From RGIG8244 sp045639325 (GTDB lineage: Bacteria; Verrucomicrobiota; Lentisphaeria; Victivallales; UBA1829): DNA of 64,000 nucleotides. The translations under genes were made by a program, and so were the position numbers. This document shows, piece by piece, positions 43,093-51,516 of this stretch. How positions within the stretch are numbered: position 1 is the stretch's first letter; each line of letters starts with the position of its first letter. The DNA lies in assembly GCA_045639325.1 (NCBI GenBank), contig JAZUCU010000002.1:65684-129683 (forward strand), given 5' to 3'. Under the pieces are notes generated by a model. It had not been told where the DNA came from. It did no database searches and was given only the letters and a program-made list of their open reading frames with translations.

Positions 43093-44082
43093 ATGGAATA
43101 TATCGGGCATTTGGATAATAATGATCCACTTTCGGAATATCTCAAACATGATATTTTTCCGCAAATCGGCTGCAGCGGCGCCGAGGGAATCCGCGTATTT
43201 TCCACAAATGGCTCTAATGACGTGTATATTTATGAGGATCGGCAGACTTGTAAAAGAGTGGTCGGCAAATTCTATTATTCACCGAAAAAAGATAATTGGG
43301 AACAGGCGGGACGTCTTCTTGACCGGGAATGTTTCAACACAAATCTGTTCCGTTCCTTCCTCGGCGAACACCATTATGCCGCACGGATTCTGGGCAGAAA
43401 AGATGAAATGAACCGTCTGCTGGTGGTGGAATATTGTTACGGCGAACCGCTCGACAATATCATCATGCGCTGCATCAACAATGGGGAACGGGAACTGCTT
43501 TTTGAAAAATTACGTGCACTGGCTTATTTCCTGGCAACAATACATAACCGGTCAGCGCAGGAACATACGGTCGACTTCCATTATTGCTGTCATTACACCC
43601 ATACCATGATAACCTGTCTTCAGGGTAAAATTCCGGATTCCACCATTGAATCTCTGCGGAGAAAATGCGAAGACTGGAGAAATGATCCCCGGATGTGGCA
43701 GGATCGTACCGTATTGGTGCACGGCGATGCCACGCCATCCAATTTCTTTTTCGGCGATGGTATGTATGTGATCACTTTTGATTTGGAACGGGTCAAGTGG
43801 ACGGATCGGATTTTTGATGTCGGCAGAATCGTCGGTGAATTGCAGCATTTCTTTCTGCGCAGTACCGGGGATAAAAATAATGCGGAACCGTTTATTCAAT
43901 ATTTTCTTCAGGAATATGCCTGGCACTTCCCGGATCAGCCGGAAACATTCCAGTCTATCACAGCACGAATTCCGTTCCACATGGGCACAACGTTGTTACG
44001 CATAGCAAGAAATTCTTATCTGGATCAGGATTACCGGATGCAGCTGGTTTCGGCGGCAAAAGAATGTTTGAGGAGAAAATGA
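43093..44082 (+). CDS. APH/choline-kinase-like phosphotransferase
   Basis: A protein of 329 residues. It has the catalytic loop TVLVHGDATPSNFFF (HGD...N, residues 210-217) and the metal-binding ITFDLERVKWTDRIFDVG (Asp230), as in the aminoglycoside phosphotransferase fold. An N-terminal lobe with a lysine candidate (RVVGKFYYSPKK) precedes it. The substrate could be a sugar, an amino alcohol or something else; being in a glgC operon suggests a sugar (compare maltokinase-like proteins), but that is inference. Its stop overlaps the start of the HAD gene (ATGA). Confidence 0.8.
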   Translation: MEYIGHLDNNDPLSEYLKHDIFPQIGCSGAEGIRVFSTNGSNDVYIYEDRQTCKRVVGKFYYSPKKDNWEQAGRLLDRECFNTNLFRSFLGEHHYAARILGRKDEMNRLLVVEYCYGEPLDNIIMRCINNGERELLFEKLRALAYFLATIHNRSAQEHTVDFHYCCHYTHTMITCLQGKIPDSTIESLRRKCEDWRNDPRMWQDRTVLVHGDATPSNFFFGDGMYVITFDLERVKWTDRIFDVGRIVGELQHFFLRSTGDKNNAEPFIQYFLQEYAWHFPDQPETFQSITARIPFHMGTTLLRIARNSYLDQDYRMQLVSAAKECLRRK

Positions 44083-44807
44083 GGATGATTAAAGGTTTAT
44101 TGTTTGATATCAACGGCACAATCACGGACATTCTGACCAATGAATGTGATGATCAGGTCTACCGTGTCACTGCGAATTTTCTTTCTTATTATGGCGTAAT
44201 GATTGAGCCGTGGAAATTGAAAGATGCGTATTTTGAATTGAATAAAAAACAGCGTCATGAAAGCAAAGAGGAATTCCCCGAATTCAATGTCGGGCAGATT
44301 TTTTACGAAATCATCCAGGATCATAAAACGATTGAGATTAAAGATATTGCTCAGCTTGCTGACAGTGCCGCGATTGTTTTCCGCGCCTCCACCCGTTTTC
44401 AGTTAAAGCCATACGAATGTGTGAACGATGTCCTTGCATCATTACAAGATCAATATATCATGGGGATTTTATCGGACGGGCAGTCGTTATGGGCATTGCC
44501 GGAACTCCGGGCTGCCGGTTTGGAAAAATATTTTACATCATTTACGGTATCGGGGGACTACGGATTCCGGAAACCGGATCCGCGTTTTTATGATATTGCA
44601 TTGAAAAAGATGGGGTTATCACCGGAAGAAGTTTTATATATCGGGAATGATATGTATCGGGATATTTATGGAGCCCATGAAGCGGGAATGAAAACTGTAT
44701 TTTTCAAATCGAATCAGGGCGATCATGAAAAACACGGGGCAGAACCTGATTATATTATTTATCATTTCAGTGAACTGCCCCGCGCAATCAAATTTCTTTC
44801 TGAATGA
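44079..44807 (+). CDS. HAD-superfamily hydrolase
   Basis: A protein of 242 residues. Motif I is LLFDINGTITD, with Asp10 as nucleophile and Asn12 where most phosphatases have a second Asp. Motif II is GILSDGQS, motif III has YGFRKPDPRFYDIALKK, and motif IV is YIGNDMYRDIYGAHEAG. The C1-type cap is between residues 20 and 105. It is likely to dephosphorylate a small sugar or nucleotide. The start at 44079 gives a 4-bp overlap with the phosphotransferase gene; ATG at 44085 is also possible. It is the last gene of the glgC operon and converges on the phage cluster 10 bp away. Confidence 0.85.
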   Translation: MRMIKGLLFDINGTITDILTNECDDQVYRVTANFLSYYGVMIEPWKLKDAYFELNKKQRHESKEEFPEFNVGQIFYEIIQDHKTIEIKDIAQLADSAAIVFRASTRFQLKPYECVNDVLASLQDQYIMGILSDGQSLWALPELRAAGLEKYFTSFTVSGDYGFRKPDPRFYDIALKKMGLSPEEVLYIGNDMYRDIYGAHEAGMKTVFFKSNQGDHEKHGAEPDYIIYHFSELPRAIKFLSE

Positions 44808-44817
44808 GAAAGCTCAA

Positions 44818-45168
44818 TCAGGCATTTGATTCTGTATAACTGTGAAGTGTTGCGTTATCCGCGGTGGAACCTTCGATCGAGAAAGTTGCCGCGCCGGTGT
44901 TGCTTTCATCCACAGATGTGGCATTAACGCCGTATGTTACACCGCCATACGTAAGAGAATCGCCGGCTTTCACCGTCAAATCTGCACTGTCCATCACGCC
45001 GGAAAGAGTCACTTTCTGTTCGCGGGAATAATACCATTTATCGGTAACCGTGCCATGCTCATCCCGAGCCTCGGCAGTCTTGGCGGAAGTTTCACGTTTC
45101 ACAGCATTCAGGATACAGCCTGTAATGCCGCCGTCTGAACTGGAAATAATTCCGAATTGTCTGGGCAT
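44818..45168 (-). CDS. Unknown phage-associated protein
   Basis: A protein of 116 residues with no family recognised. It starts MPRQFGIISSSDGGITGCIL and contains KVTLSGVMDSADLTVKAGDS and TYGVNATSVDESNTGAATFS, which suggest a beta-rich structural fold, perhaps a tail-completion or tail-tube-like protein. The gene is 26 bp downstream of the gp36-like gene on the same strand and ends the phage block. Whether it is structural or regulatory is inference. The stop is 10 bp from the convergent HAD gene. Confidence 0.55.
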   Translation of the reverse strand: MPRQFGIISSSDGGITGCILNAVKRETSAKTAEARDEHGTVTDKWYYSREQKVTLSGVMDSADLTVKAGDSLTYGGVTYGVNATSVDESNTGAATFSIEGSTADNATLHSYTESNA

Positions 45169-45194
45169 AATGAAACCTTTTTTGTTATAAAGTA

Positions 45195-45599
45195 TTAAAA
45201 ATCTTTGAGATTCTTTCTGGTGAAGACCGGCATATCCATTTCCAGAAATGAAACTTGGGAATGGAGACTTTTTTCTGCACCCGGAATGCCGAATTGCTCT
45301 TTCCGGATTTCTGCCAATCTCGCACGAACCTGCTCCACACGGTTCTTGATTTTTTCACTGAACCGTGAACCTGCCGTCCGCGCATATGCACGTTCTTCGG
45401 CTAAAGTCAAAGTCCAGCCTTTCAATAACGGCAATGCCTGTTCTGCTGTAATCGGGACCTGGTAAAACATCATCAAAGTACCATCGATTTCAGCTTGTGC
45501 ATCCTGAATATCCTGCACAGAGACAGTGGGATCCGGATAAATTTCCGCGAATGTGCTGCCCAATCGGATTTTGAGATCATTTTCTGTTGCGTATGTCAT
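45195..45599 (-). CDS. Mu gp36-like phage protein (DUF1320)
   Basis: A protein of 134 residues. The N-terminus MTYATENDLKIRLGSTFAEI and the helical region with DAQAEIDGTLMMFYQVP fit the DUF1320/gp36 family, which lies next to the capsid gene in Mu-like phages and probably acts in the head-tail connector. ATG at 45599 is chosen because GGAG is 6 bp before it; an ATG at 45611 would add four residues. It follows the capsid gene as in Mu. Confidence 0.7.
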   Translation of the reverse strand: MTYATENDLKIRLGSTFAEIYPDPTVSVQDIQDAQAEIDGTLMMFYQVPITAEQALPLLKGWTLTLAEERAYARTAGSRFSEKIKNRVEQVRARLAEIRKEQFGIPGAEKSLHSQVSFLEMDMPVFTRKNLKDF

Positions 45600-45635
45600 G
45601 TCGTTCTCCATCAGAATAATGAATAATCAATTTTT

Positions 45636-46532
45636 TCAGCGGCCGCCGCGATAAATCAAATGCGGGAAGGCGCAGACAGCGTTACCGTATGCCTTTGTGC
45701 CATAAATAATTTCATCACGTTCAAACACAGATTCGTTTTCCGGACGATCCATTGCGGTCAATTCACATTCTTTAGATTTCTGCAGAATCACAGGCTTGAT
45801 AATGCCTTTATTCTGCAACAGATACCAGTCATCCGCATATGCACCGGTCAGGCGCGGGTTAACAATAATCTCAACCAGGTCAAAGTTGCGGTTGTCGATT
45901 ACAGCACCATCGGGACCGGAAACGACTTTTGTGTTTTTGATAATATCCCATGCCGCAGCCCGGAGTTTGGGGCCAACCATCAGGGTATCCGGAATAACAG
46001 CCAGGGTCTGATCATTGTGTGCCTGATAGGATGTCATGGTTTCATAAGCAGCTTCGAACGATTCTTTTGTCAAAGCCTCAGCACTGGTGTTGCAGATGGG
46101 ATTGGTACCGTAAAGGTGATCTGCGCTGAAGAACGGAACGCCATCGATCCAGTTTTCATTTGCAGTAATGGCTTCCACCGCAAGACGATCCCACAACTGT
46201 TTACCAGCCTGCCCCATCTGAGCAATCAGAGAAGCATACTGTTTCCAGTTATCGGTTTCAATGTCGCGGACACGAATCTTGACCGTATCTTCAAACGCAC
46301 GTTCCACAACGCGGAGAGACTGGGATTTGAGATTTTTCACCTGACGCGGACCGATCCATTCGCGCATGAATGCAAAGGTTTCCAGAAAAGGGAATTCCAG
46401 AATAGAATGAGCGCTGTCGCCTTCAATCATACAGAATTTATCGTAAAGCGTTTCCACGGCATCAAAAGCCTGCTGAAATTTAAGGCTGTATGCCGTTCTC
46501 ATAGATGTAAGTACATTCGGATTGAGTTCCAT
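45636..46532 (-). CDS. Mu-like major capsid protein (gpT)
   Basis: A protein of 298 residues, close to Mu gpT (about 305). It shows MELNPNVLTSMRTAYSLKFQ at the N-terminus, WIGPRQVKNLKSQSLRVVER, a WDRLAVEAITANENWIDGVP region and DTLMVGPKLRAAAWDIIKNT, which match the T-type capsid family (HK97 fold). It should assemble the head shell. AAGGAAAAATATT precedes the ATG at 46532. The expected scaffold or protease is the gene at 47162. Confidence 0.82.
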   Translation of the reverse strand: MELNPNVLTSMRTAYSLKFQQAFDAVETLYDKFCMIEGDSAHSILEFPFLETFAFMREWIGPRQVKNLKSQSLRVVERAFEDTVKIRVRDIETDNWKQYASLIAQMGQAGKQLWDRLAVEAITANENWIDGVPFFSADHLYGTNPICNTSAEALTKESFEAAYETMTSYQAHNDQTLAVIPDTLMVGPKLRAAAWDIIKNTKVVSGPDGAVIDNRNFDLVEIIVNPRLTGAYADDWYLLQNKGIIKPVILQKSKECELTAMDRPENESVFERDEIIYGTKAYGNAVCAFPHLIYRGGR

Positions 46533-46567
46533 AATATTTTTCCTTTCAATTCGTTATTTTACGAGTT

Positions 46568-47143
46568 TCAACCGAGTTTGATCCAGTTTGCACCGTTGCA
46601 GATATAAACTTCTCCGGCAGCAGCAGTTGCAATAGAAGTACCATTCGCCCAGCCGGTCTTTACGACCAGCATTGTGCCGATGGCAGCATCTTTTGCCGGG
46701 GCCGGATCAGCCACTGCAATTTTGACGCAGGGATTGGTGACAGGATGATTGCCAATAGAAACAATCGCCTGATTTTCATCCAGATCCATCAGCACGCCGG
46801 CAACAACAGAATGTGCGCCGCCAATTTTTCCAACCGTCTGATCATCCAGTACATAAACATATTTTCCGATATCCTGACCGGTCAATACTTCATTGCCGCT
46901 GCCGTTTTCCAGACGGAATGTGCCGCTGCGGATATAAGCATATCCGTTAAAGACCGCTTCGCAGATGCCGATAACGATAATACCGGCTGTATCCAATGCC
47001 GGAACAACTTTGCCCTCTGCGTTGATAGCGATAATTCCGCCGGGATAAACATTTGTGCCTTCTGCGATTTCAAGTTTGCGGGAATATGCGGTTCCGCCGC
47101 AGAAAATTTCTCTTGTGTTGCGTGGTGCATTTAATGCGCTCAT
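46568..47143 (-). CDS. Possible capsid decoration protein
   Basis: A protein of 191 residues without a clearly recognised family. Its N-terminal part (about 1-130) is beta-rich, with AYSRKLEIAEGTNVYPGGII and GICEAVFNGYAYIRSGTFRL, and its C-terminus carries a short EVYICNGANWIKLG segment of the type found in phage head-fibre or tail proteins. Its place between protease and capsid is that of the decoration or minor head gene in Mu-like phages (compare DUF2190). The role is inferred from position. Confidence 0.55.
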   Translation of the reverse strand: MSALNAPRNTREIFCGGTAYSRKLEIAEGTNVYPGGIIAINAEGKVVPALDTAGIIVIGICEAVFNGYAYIRSGTFRLENGSGNEVLTGQDIGKYVYVLDDQTVGKIGGAHSVVAGVLMDLDENQAIVSIGNHPVTNPCVKIAVADPAPAKDAAIGTMLVVKTGWANGTSIATAAAGEVYICNGANWIKLG

Positions 47144-47161
47144 AGTGTGTACCTTTCGTTT

Positions 47162-48316
47162 TTATTGATATAATGAGAGTTTATGTGTACGGAATTCATC
47201 TTCCGTAAAGCCAAAGTGACGGCAGACAGCTTTATCTTCTTCTGTCAAAACAATTTTTTCCGTTTCAATTGCAGAAAGTGACAAGGTCCCCTGAGGAATA
47301 ATCACCGGAGCCTCTTTCAGGTGTTCGGCAAGCTGCTCGGCGGGAAGTTTCTGCCACCAGCTTTCGGTTGCCGGTGTGATTTTACCTTCCTGGAAGCCCT
47401 GCTGAATCAAATCCTGATGCCGTTTCCGATTCTGTTCCGCACGAAAACTTTCATTTTCCTGCTGAAGTGCTCTGATCTGTTCCTGCAGCGTTTCGATGCC
47501 GCCCGCTTTCTCAATCAGATTTTTCAGTGCGATGACCAGAAGGGAATCCGGTACATCTTCTTTCAGTTGAAGGGAACGTTTGAATTCCCCGATCAACTCC
47601 GCTTTTTCATTGATCGCGCCGGCAATCGCTTCTGCATCACCGGGTGATTCTGCCGAAAGCTGCAGCGTATCACGCAGAAGCAATCGACTCAATGCCTGTT
47701 CGACTGGTGTCATAGACATTTCCTTTTCTTGTTGTGTTTTATTATGTTCCGGCATAACACCGGTTACGGTAACTTGTTCCGCAGATGCCGCAAGGGCATC
47801 CAGATCATTGATCGCAGGTTGATTCTCCATCGCCACACTGGTAATGCGCAACGGGCCGCCCGCCAGTCCGCGGATTACCGGGGAGAAGTAACGGAATATC
47901 TTTTCCATCAAAAGTTTATAGGCGCCCGGATTCCATTTGACTCGGAAGCGTAATTTTTCACCCTGCCGTTCCAATGAACCAAAACCCATCGCCGCCACAC
48001 CATCCGGAATGAATTTCAAAACATCACTCTCATCCATGTGATTCGTCAGGGAAAGATGATGCAGATAATGGTGGGAATCCACCGGAATCAGCTCGCCTTT
48101 TTCCTTGAAATATGCCACAATTTGATCCAGATCATCATCCGTCAGAGTAATCACTCCCCGGACACCATTTTTTATAAACGGATTTTCCCCTGCATGCAGA
48201 AGAGTCCACTCTTCCGGAACGCCATTTTTATCCCGGATCACATCCGGTGCCATATCTTTCATTTCCATGCCGTCATGAATCATTATTTCTTCCGCAGGCA
48301 AATTAATACAATTCAT
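47162..48316 (-). CDS. Mu-like prophage I protein (head maturation protease/scaffold)
   Basis: A protein of 384 residues. The N-terminal half has IPVDSHHYLHHLSLTNHMD, MGFGSLERQGEKLRFRVKW and FRYFSPVIRG, with SVAMENQPAINDLDAL, typical of Mu gpI/gp32 proteases. The C-terminal half is helical and rich in Gln and Glu (about 265-310), as in the scaffold part produced by an internal start in Mu. The ATG at 48316 is chosen; a TTG at 48322 is in frame. The portal stop is 3 bp upstream, so translation is coupled. Confidence 0.8.
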   Translation of the reverse strand: MNCINLPAEEIMIHDGMEMKDMAPDVIRDKNGVPEEWTLLHAGENPFIKNGVRGVITLTDDDLDQIVAYFKEKGELIPVDSHHYLHHLSLTNHMDESDVLKFIPDGVAAMGFGSLERQGEKLRFRVKWNPGAYKLLMEKIFRYFSPVIRGLAGGPLRITSVAMENQPAINDLDALAASAEQVTVTGVMPEHNKTQQEKEMSMTPVEQALSRLLLRDTLQLSAESPGDAEAIAGAINEKAELIGEFKRSLQLKEDVPDSLLVIALKNLIEKAGGIETLQEQIRALQQENESFRAEQNRKRHQDLIQQGFQEGKITPATESWWQKLPAEQLAEHLKEAPVIIPQGTLSLSAIETEKIVLTEEDKAVCRHFGFTEDEFRTHKLSLYQ

Positions 48317-48318
48317 TT

Positions 48319-49515
48319 TCAATCACTTTCTTCTTTTGATTTTTTTCTCAACTGGATACCGAAACGTTTGCTGATCTCATTCGCATCCGCATCAAATCCT
48401 GACCGATGCAATGACTCCAGCATCTGAGCAAAAATACTTAAATCTTCCGGCGGCTCAACACGAAAACGTAAAACCGGAACTGGTGCCGATGCGCCATAAT
48501 GATATGCCGTCCACGGCGCCGCAAGCCCTGCCCGGATAGTCGATTCCAGCTTTTTCGCATCCGCTTCCAGAATATCCTGACGGACTTTTGACTGGGCATC
48601 GCCTCCGCTGAGACCGGATGATTTCCCTGATGCAGCAAGCTGACCGAGAATGACTTTGGTAATCGCATCGCTGATATGATTAATAATCGCTTCATATACC
48701 GTCGATGAATTGTTTGCGCCAGCCTGCATTAATTCGATTTCCATGGATTTGGAAAAGACTCCGCCGCCCCTGGGACCGAAATTCCGGATCGCTTTCTGTA
48801 CCGCCAACCGGTCTTTTTCATACGCCGTCCGGTCAAGTTTTGCCACAATGAACGGCATCCCGAATCGTTCCGTAAATGCCAGCCAGTCTTTCATCGGATA
48901 AGATTGGAAACAATGCAGCCAGGCAAGCGTGCGGATCAAACCGCCACGGCAAATGTCCCCGCCAATCCGGTTATGACGATGAATCAGAAATTTATGGGGC
49001 GGCAGAACCATCCCCTCCGGATGCTCCTGCGTGATCAGCTTCGGTTCCAATGAATCGTAAAACGTAAAATGATGCCCCGGAATATTGCGGAACCCGAGAA
49101 GTTCCGGCCCATCCCAGATGATTTCCGATACGGCAAACGGTGCAATCACTGCATGAGACAAATCCTCAAGCAGGTCAGCAAAGGTATCAAACCCGTTCAA
49201 CTCCCCTGCCCGACTCAAGGTTTCCTGAAAATGACGCGCAATTTTGATCCCTTCCGGCGAATGATCTCCAGGCGGCGGCATCACATCCCAGTCGCACCCA
49301 AGCAGCGCATTGATACGGGTCGACATACTGTTGCGGATATCCCAGTTCTTTTCTTCCAGCTCCGAGGCCAGGCGACACAAGTCAGCGGGTGAACCATGAT
49401 CCGCACGTTCCATAATATCACGAATCTCCATCGGATTCAAATCCACACGAAGCGAACTGGAATATCGATCCATTAATTCGTGAATGGTACGGTTTTTTCT
49501 TTTGTCAAATTTCAT
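48319..49515 (-). CDS. Mu gp29-like portal protein (DUF935)
   Basis: A protein of 398 residues. It shows the DUF935 portal pattern: RNSMSTRINALLGCDWDVMP near the N-terminus, GGLIRTLAWLHCFQSYPMKD with WLAFTERFGMPFIVAKLDR in the middle, and SDAITKVILGQLAASGKSSG near the end. Mu gp29 is about 510 residues, so this copy is shorter. It forms the ring through which DNA enters the head. CAGGAAACTGA precedes the ATG at 49515. It is the first gene of the cluster, with no terminase upstream. Confidence 0.85.
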   Translation of the reverse strand: MKFDKRKNRTIHELMDRYSSSLRVDLNPMEIRDIMERADHGSPADLCRLASELEEKNWDIRNSMSTRINALLGCDWDVMPPPGDHSPEGIKIARHFQETLSRAGELNGFDTFADLLEDLSHAVIAPFAVSEIIWDGPELLGFRNIPGHHFTFYDSLEPKLITQEHPEGMVLPPHKFLIHRHNRIGGDICRGGLIRTLAWLHCFQSYPMKDWLAFTERFGMPFIVAKLDRTAYEKDRLAVQKAIRNFGPRGGGVFSKSMEIELMQAGANNSSTVYEAIINHISDAITKVILGQLAASGKSSGLSGGDAQSKVRQDILEADAKKLESTIRAGLAAPWTAYHYGASAPVPVLRFRVEPPEDLSIFAQMLESLHRSGFDADANEISKRFGIQLRKKSKEESD

Positions 49516-49886
49516 AAGTCAGTTTCCTGTTTGTTATTGGACTTTTGCGTCTTCATAAAATAAACAAACAGGATAATAAAATTACAACATTTATTTGATT
49601 TTTGAGCTCAAATTGGTAATTTTATAAACCATTCATAAAAATATTTTGACAAATTTTCATAATTTTTACTTGATTTTTCCATTTGTCGGGGCATATTAAT
49701 ATACGTAGGAGCTAATATTTATTCAGTTTCTGCAACAATACCAATCTCAACCACATAAATAGAGTTTACTGTTTTACTCGTGCAGATTCACAAACAATAT
49801 AAACAAAATCTGCGGCTGTAAAGGAGGTTTATAAAAAAACAGAGTCAGTAAAAAAAATTAAAACATCATGAAAGGAAAAGAAAAAA
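49516..49886. other. Divergent control region of the phage cluster
   Basis: A 371-bp AT-rich gap between the portal gene and the small regulator genes. A candidate plus-strand promoter is TTGATT-16 bp-CATATT at 49670-49697. A strong Shine-Dalgarno AAAGGAGGT (49819-49827) is not followed by any start codon in reach. A minus-strand promoter for the portal gene could not be fixed. No operator repeats are obvious. Confidence 0.4.
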
Positions 49887-50093
49887 ATGAGTAAGAAGAT
49901 CAAAAAGGCACCCACCCGGATGAAAATACGGCTGAAAGATTTGGGGTTGACACAAACGGAACTGGCAAGACGTGTGGATAAAAACGTCTCCCTCATCAAT
50001 CATTTCTGTGTACATGGAGTGAAAACAGTTCGTGTTGCCAAACAGTACGCACGTATCCTCTGCTGTCGTCCGGAAGAATTACTTGATCTGTAA
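49887..50093 (+). CDS. Small Xre-like DNA-binding protein
   Basis: A protein of 68 residues. A helix-turn-helix is seen at MKIRLKDLGLTQTELARRVD with KNVSLINHFCVHG as the recognition part, similar to Cro/CI proteins. It starts at ATG 49887 after AAAGGAAAAG. It is 16 bp upstream of another HTH gene. Being divergent from the phage head genes suggests a phage-type repressor or activator, but this is inference. Confidence 0.7.
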   Translation: MSKKIKKAPTRMKIRLKDLGLTQTELARRVDKNVSLINHFCVHGVKTVRVAKQYARILCCRPEELLDL

Positions 50094-50109
50094 AATACGG
50101 TGCATTCTT

Positions 50110-50448
50110 ATGAGTAAAGATAATTATACAAATGATTCAGAAAAATCAAACGGGATTTTATCCATCGGAAAAATCCTCAAATCTGCAACGGAAACGGAAC
50201 AGCATGGCTGGGATTCCGTCCGCGCACGCATCCTCACCGAACGCAGGATCGTTGCAGCTCTCGATCGCGCAGCCAATACACCGGATTGGTGGCGGGTAAA
50301 CAGAATGCATTATTATCATCCGGAACTCAGTCATCTGCAAATCGCCAACCTCCTCGGCGTCAGCAGACAGACCGTCACGCACTGGATTAATTGTGTAGAA
50401 ATTCCGGAAGATGATTACGATACACTTCCGCAAATGGATAGAATTTGA
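50110..50448 (+). CDS. HTH DNA-binding protein
   Basis: A protein of 112 residues. The C-terminal half has LSHLQIANLLGVSRQTVTHW, a clear helix-turn-helix, while the N-terminal part (about 1-50) has no recognised domain. It follows the small Xre-like gene by 16 bp and ends 24 bp before the convergent tsaC gene. The function is unknown; partner of the first regulator is likely. Confidence 0.65.
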   Translation: MSKDNYTNDSEKSNGILSIGKILKSATETEQHGWDSVRARILTERRIVAALDRAANTPDWWRVNRMHYYHPELSHLQIANLLGVSRQTVTHWINCVEIPEDDYDTLPQMDRI

Positions 50449-50472
50449 TTAACCAACGGCAGGGACAACCCT

Positions 50473-51054
50473 TCAGGCAAGTCTCTGCCGGATTTCTTCC
50501 GCCGTTACAGGACCTTCCCGCAGAATCTTCCATTCCCCGGATTCATTGACTGCAATCACGGTTGACGCACAGGAACCTGCCGGAATCGCTCCCGCATCCA
50601 AGACATGATCCGGCTTTCCAACCAGACCGCGCAAAGCATCTTCCACATTCAAAGTTGAAGGCTCTCCGGAACGGTTCGCACTGGTCGACGCCAACGGCTT
50701 CCCGTATTCCCGCAATAAAGGCAGAAGCATCGGGTGATCCGGAATGCGGAACCCGAATGTCCCCCCCTTGCCATCCGGAACAACCAGCGTGATTGGCCCC
50801 GGCATAAAAGCACGGGCAATCTTTTCAGCTGTTTCGGATAACGCCGGGACAAAATCATATACGGCATCAATATCAGGCAGGAATGCCGCAAGAAGTTTAT
50901 TCTCCGGACGCTGTTTCATCTGATAAATACGATCACGTCCGCCGACACTGTACCAGTCACAAACAAGTCCGTAAACGGTTTCTGTAGGAACCAGCAGAAC
51001 GGCATCCGGTTGTGTCCGGAGCAAATCAACAGCGGAAAGAATGTCAGATGTCAT
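50473..51054 (-). CDS. tsaC: L-threonylcarbamoyladenylate synthase (TsaC/YrdC)
   Basis: A protein of 193 residues with the single YrdC domain. It makes threonylcarbamoyl-AMP for t6A37 in tRNA. Motifs are LLVPTETVYGLVCDWYSV, IYQMKQRPENKLLAAF, PGPITLVVPDGKG, and STSANRSGEPST near the C-terminus. It links to mtaB earlier in the window, whose substrate is t6A-modified tRNA. It is 15 bp after the FtsB-like gene on the same strand. Confidence 0.93.
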   Translation of the reverse strand: MTSDILSAVDLLRTQPDAVLLVPTETVYGLVCDWYSVGGRDRIYQMKQRPENKLLAAFLPDIDAVYDFVPALSETAEKIARAFMPGPITLVVPDGKGGTFGFRIPDHPMLLPLLREYGKPLASTSANRSGEPSTLNVEDALRGLVGKPDHVLDAGAIPAGSCASTVIAVNESGEWKILREGPVTAEEIRQRLA

Positions 51055-51069
51055 GGAAGTACTTATTAA

Positions 51070-51348
51070 TTATTCCGTATAAACGTATACAATCTCGCCT
51101 TCCCGGGAATAACGGAATTTTTCGCGGGCGACGCGTTCAATTGCAGAACTGTTGTGTTCAAGATCATGAATATCACGGCGGAGTGTATGACATTCCGTAC
51201 GACGTCGGTCAAGCAATCGGTTCAGTTCTGCAACTTCTTCCTGTGTGGTACGGTACTTCTTATACACAGGCACAACAAGATATGCTGAGAAGATGAGAAT
51301 CACTCCCAGCAGCACATAAATTGCCACACTTAATATCTTGTTACCCAT
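51070..51348 (-). CDS. FtsB/DivIC-type septum formation initiator
   Basis: A protein of 92 residues. One transmembrane helix (ILSVAIYVLLGVILIFSAYL) is followed by a coiled coil (KYRTTQEEVAELNRLLDRRR) and the typical end AREKFRYSREGEIVYVY. FtsB/DivIC proteins form a complex with FtsL and FtsQ in the divisome. The assignment rests on size, topology and the 'R.k...r.GE.vy' ending. It shares a transcript with tsaC. Confidence 0.87.
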   Translation of the reverse strand: MGNKILSVAIYVLLGVILIFSAYLVVPVYKKYRTTQEEVAELNRLLDRRRTECHTLRRDIHDLEHNSSAIERVAREKFRYSREGEIVYVYTE

Positions 51349-51456
51349 ATTAAAAATCTCCGTTTGATTTTATATTATCATAGATATACTATATCACATT
51401 TTTTTAAAAAAGCAAATTTTTTTAAAATCAGCACCAATCATAGCCCTCAAATCCAA

Positions 51457-51496
51457 TAAAAAATCCGCTGAAAATATCAAACCTTCAGCGGATTTA
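51457..51496 (-). terminator. Terminator of potABCD
   Basis: On the minus strand AAATCCGCTGAA pairs with TTCAGCGGATTT and six Ts follow. Confidence 0.87.
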
Positions 51497-51516
51497 TCAA
51501 CGAAATCTGAAATTAC

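Larger units (their letters stand above)
44818..50448. mobile_element. Mu-like phage head cluster (remnant or domesticated)
   Basis: Six minus-strand genes encode Mu-like head functions in Mu-like order (portal gp29, protease, decoration, capsid gpT, gp36, plus one unknown), and two small DNA-binding genes lie divergently at the other end. No terminase, tail, lysis, integrase or transposase gene is in the window, and no att or Mu end could be found. All frames are intact and have good ribosome sites. Flanks are chromosomal (glgC operon and tsaC). Confidence 0.75.

Noticed and set aside
49863..49895. A leader peptide starting at the ATG near 49869 before the small Xre-like gene
   Set aside because: It would be only eight codons (mostly Lys and Glu) overlapping the real ribosome-binding site; no evidence for translation.
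44818..50448. A complete Mu-like prophage
   Set aside because: Terminase, tail, lysis and transposase genes are missing and no element ends were found; the region is only about 5.6 kb.
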